Of a stretch of 5,585 nucleotides of DNA, positions 4,549 to 5,585 are shown piece by piece. Source of the DNA: Microcaldota archaeon (GTDB lineage Archaea > Micrarchaeota > Micrarchaeia > Anstonellales > Bilamarchaeaceae); NCBI GenBank assembly GCA_020726005.1, contig DYTL01000056.1:1-5585 (forward strand). The letters run 5' to 3'. The notes under the pieces are model-generated. The model ran no database searches. It was not told where the DNA came from and saw only the letters and a list, made by a program, of their open reading frames with translations. The stretch's first letter is position 1. Each line of letters begins with the position of its first letter. A program made the position numbers and the translations under genes.

Positions 4549-5361
4549 TTAAACCACAAACTTTTGTATGTCTACCCATTCAGCATTAATTAAACTCCAC
4601 CAATCCAAAGCCAATCCTTTTAGAACATAATCATAAGGTAAATAACCATATCCATCATCTCCCCATTCTTCGCCCCATGAATTTCGTATTATAAATGCTC
4701 CTTTACTCTTATTTATTTTTATATTATTATCATAACCCACTGCCATTACCGCATGGCCTCCAAGTACACTATCTGCTTTTTCCGGAAAAGGTATTTTTCC
4801 GTTTTTTGCTTCTTTTATTGAATTGTAAACCGTAAATCCAAACATTGCTGGAATTCCGTTTGCGAGAGTTTCTTTTATACCCTGAAGAATTTCCTTTTCT
4901 GTTTTCCCTTGTTCATCTAATCTAAAATATTTAAGTGCCTGATAATTTTGCGCGAAAGAATAGCAAAATGGTTTCGGCTCAGCATCAAAATCTTCAGTTT
5001 TATATTCCCAATATTTTTCTGGAGGAACTCCGAACAACGCGAGCGCGCCCATAGTTGTGCGTATATATGCGCCTGTATCTCCGTTCATTCTCATCAGGTT
5101 TCGCGTTGCTTTGTAAATAAATAATCTCGATACGCTCGCGCAGATTCCGAACGCTTTTTTCTGGAAATATTCTACAATTCCGGCTGCGGCATTAGCGGTA
5201 CAGGAACCAATATTTCCTTGATTGACTATTGGAGAACAAAACTTCCGTAAATCAACCTTTGCGGATGCTTTTAAATTGTTTTTGAGAATTTTACTTATCC
5301 AGCTTGTTTTTCTTGTATAATCGCGCGCATCTGGATAATCTGGAATCCAACCAAAATGCAT
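4549..5361 (-). CDS. Papain-family (C1A) cysteine peptidase, cytosolic form
   Basis: A cysteine peptidase of the papain fold. Numbered from ATG 5361 (270 residues), the oxyanion Gln48 is in IVNQGNIGSC, the nucleophile is Cys54, the general base is His203 in VLGGHAVMAVGYD, and Asn227 is in IIRNSWGEEWGDDGYGYLPY, so all four active-site positions are intact. The N-terminus has the GWIPDYPDARDY motif typical of a prokaryotic C1A branch that lacks a long inhibitory propeptide. No signal peptide or membrane helix is visible, so the enzyme should act in the cytosol unless exported by another route. The start is uncertain: GTG 5376 is part of AAAGGTGA, which looks like the ribosome site itself, and TTG 5367 or ATG 5361 both follow it. 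It is first in a two-gene unit with purP. Substrate and role are unknown. C1A enzymes are patchily distributed in archaea, so acquisition by transfer is possible. Confidence 0.88.
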   Translation of the reverse strand: MHFGWIPDYPDARDYTRKTSWISKILKNNLKASAKVDLRKFCSPIVNQGNIGSCTANAAAGIVEYFQKKAFGICASVSRLFIYKATRNLMRMNGDTGAYIRTTMGALALFGVPPEKYWEYKTEDFDAEPKPFCYSFAQNYQALKYFRLDEQGKTEKEILQGIKETLANGIPAMFGFTVYNSIKEAKNGKIPFPEKADSVLGGHAVMAVGYDNNIKINKSKGAFIIRNSWGEEWGDDGYGYLPYDYVLKGLALDWWSLINAEWVDIQKFVV

Positions 5362-5370
5362 GTGCAATAT

Positions 5371-5380
5371 GCTCACCTTT
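5371..5380 (-). promoter_or_regulatory. Ribosome binding site of the C1A peptidase
   Basis: AAAGGTGAGC on the minus strand contains a good AGGTGA match. It sits 4-5 bases before TTG 5367 and about 11 before ATG 5361, and it overlaps GTG 5376. This makes GTG 5376 the least likely start and leaves TTG or ATG open. Confidence 0.45.
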
Positions 5381-5410
5381 AGAAATTATGATATAAGAAT
5401 AAAATACGAA

Positions 5411-5420
5411 ATTAAATAAA
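5411..5420 (-). promoter_or_regulatory. TATA-like promoter of the peptidase-purP unit
   Basis: The minus strand reads TTTATTTAAT. A start about 26 bases downstream falls near 5389, giving a leader of some 25 bases that includes the AAAGGTGA ribosome site. A second candidate (TTATAT, 5391-5396) would give a leaderless mRNA near 5366. The choice is not decided by sequence. Confidence 0.35.
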
Positions 5421-5518
5421 TCAGATGGTTGTTTCAGGTGCGCGCGAATTTTAGAAGAGGTTGGTAATTAACCGTACAAATCATATAACCTACTTTTACA
5501 AATAATACGAAAAACAGT

Positions 5519-5538
5519 ATCAAAGATTAAGGTTTGAT
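5519..5538 (+). promoter_or_regulatory. Inverted repeat upstream of the right-edge gene
   Basis: ATCAAA (5519-5524) and TTTGAT (5533-5538) form an inverted repeat with an 8-base spacer, ending 7 bases before a TATA-like TTTATAAATT (5546-5555). The position suits an operator for the rightward gene at the window edge. The arms are short and AT-rich, so chance is a real possibility. Confidence 0.25.
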
Positions 5539-5552
5539 TAGCCAATTTATAA

Positions 5553-5585
5553 ATTAGTAAATATAATGTTCGGTTCGCGCGAATG
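5553..5585 (+). repeat. Outward-facing repeat, copy B (cut by window edge)
   Basis: This is the second copy of the 33-base repeat, matching 3339-3371 in reverse complement at 31 of 33 positions. It includes the same palindrome TTCGCGCGAA and the same ATG plus codons. The match continues to the last base of the window, so its true length is unknown. Upstream, AATTTATA is shared after a 5-base gap. Confidence 0.75.
5566..5585 (+). CDS. Start of a gene beginning MFGSRE, cut by the window edge
   Basis: ATG TTC GGT TCG CGC GAA TG- opens a plus-strand frame whose six complete codons give MFGSRE, the same residues that open the micro-ORF at 3358. The one base difference (TTC against TTT) is synonymous, and the incomplete seventh codon TG- allows Trp as in the other copy. 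A TATA-like TTTATAAATT lies upstream but is centred only about 16 bases from the ATG, too close for a leaderless start. Whether this is a gene, a leader or untranslated repeat depends on sequence beyond the edge. Confidence 0.25.

Noticed and set aside
4535..4579. 15-residue N-terminal extension of purP to ATG 4579
   Set aside because: It overlaps the end of the peptidase gene. The PurP family begins near IATLGSH, and AAAGGGA precedes ATG 4534.
3339..5585. CRISPR array or insertion sequence
   Set aside because: There are only two repeat copies, in opposite orientation and 2.2 kb apart, and no cas gene or transposase lies in the window.

Overview
The window is archaeal and AT-rich. It carries a eukaryote/archaea-type ribosomal protein (S8e), a stand-alone glutaminase subunit of GMP synthase, a PurP-type purine enzyme and a Dph6-type diphthamide ligase. 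Short AT-rich TATA boxes lie about 27 bp before several start codons. The exact lineage cannot be read from this sequence; small proteins, tight packing and base composition would suit a DPANN archaeon, but that is a guess.

Layout, left to right. Positions 1-73 hold the start of a minus-strand gene leaving the window. It is divergent from rps8e (259-639, +), which is followed by guaAa (679-1254, +) with its own apparent leaderless promoter. guaAa converges, with an 8-base gap, on a minus-strand cluster read from right to left: a possible 37-aa ORF (3115-3228), a four-cysteine zinc-ribbon protein (2855-3118), dph6 (2218-2850) and an M24 Xaa-Pro peptidase (1263-2213). These genes overlap or sit 4 bases apart, and two junctions share the same arrangement, a Shine-Dalgarno-like sequence containing the stop codon of the gene before. 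Next is a second minus-strand pair: a papain-family (C1A) cysteine peptidase (4549-5361) followed 14 bases later by a PurP-family ATP-grasp enzyme (3446-4534).

Functional themes: translation and its modification (S8e; Dph6, which completes diphthamide on elongation factor 2), purine nucleotide synthesis (PurP makes FAICAR on the way to IMP; GuaAa supplies ammonia for XMP to GMP), and cytosolic peptide turnover (M24 and C1A peptidases).

The most unusual signal is a 33-base repeat with 31 identities, at 3339-3371 (read on minus) and 5553-5585 (read on plus, cut by the window edge). The copies point outward and bracket the peptidase-purP pair. Each contains an ATG followed by codons for Met-Phe-Gly-Ser-Arg-Glu, and the only difference inside the codons is synonymous (TTT/TTC). 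In the complete copy this opens a 21-codon ORF with a CxxC motif, and a TATA box lies at the right distance for a leaderless transcript. It may be a recurring micro-ORF/leader module or the ends of a mobile cassette; this window cannot decide between them.
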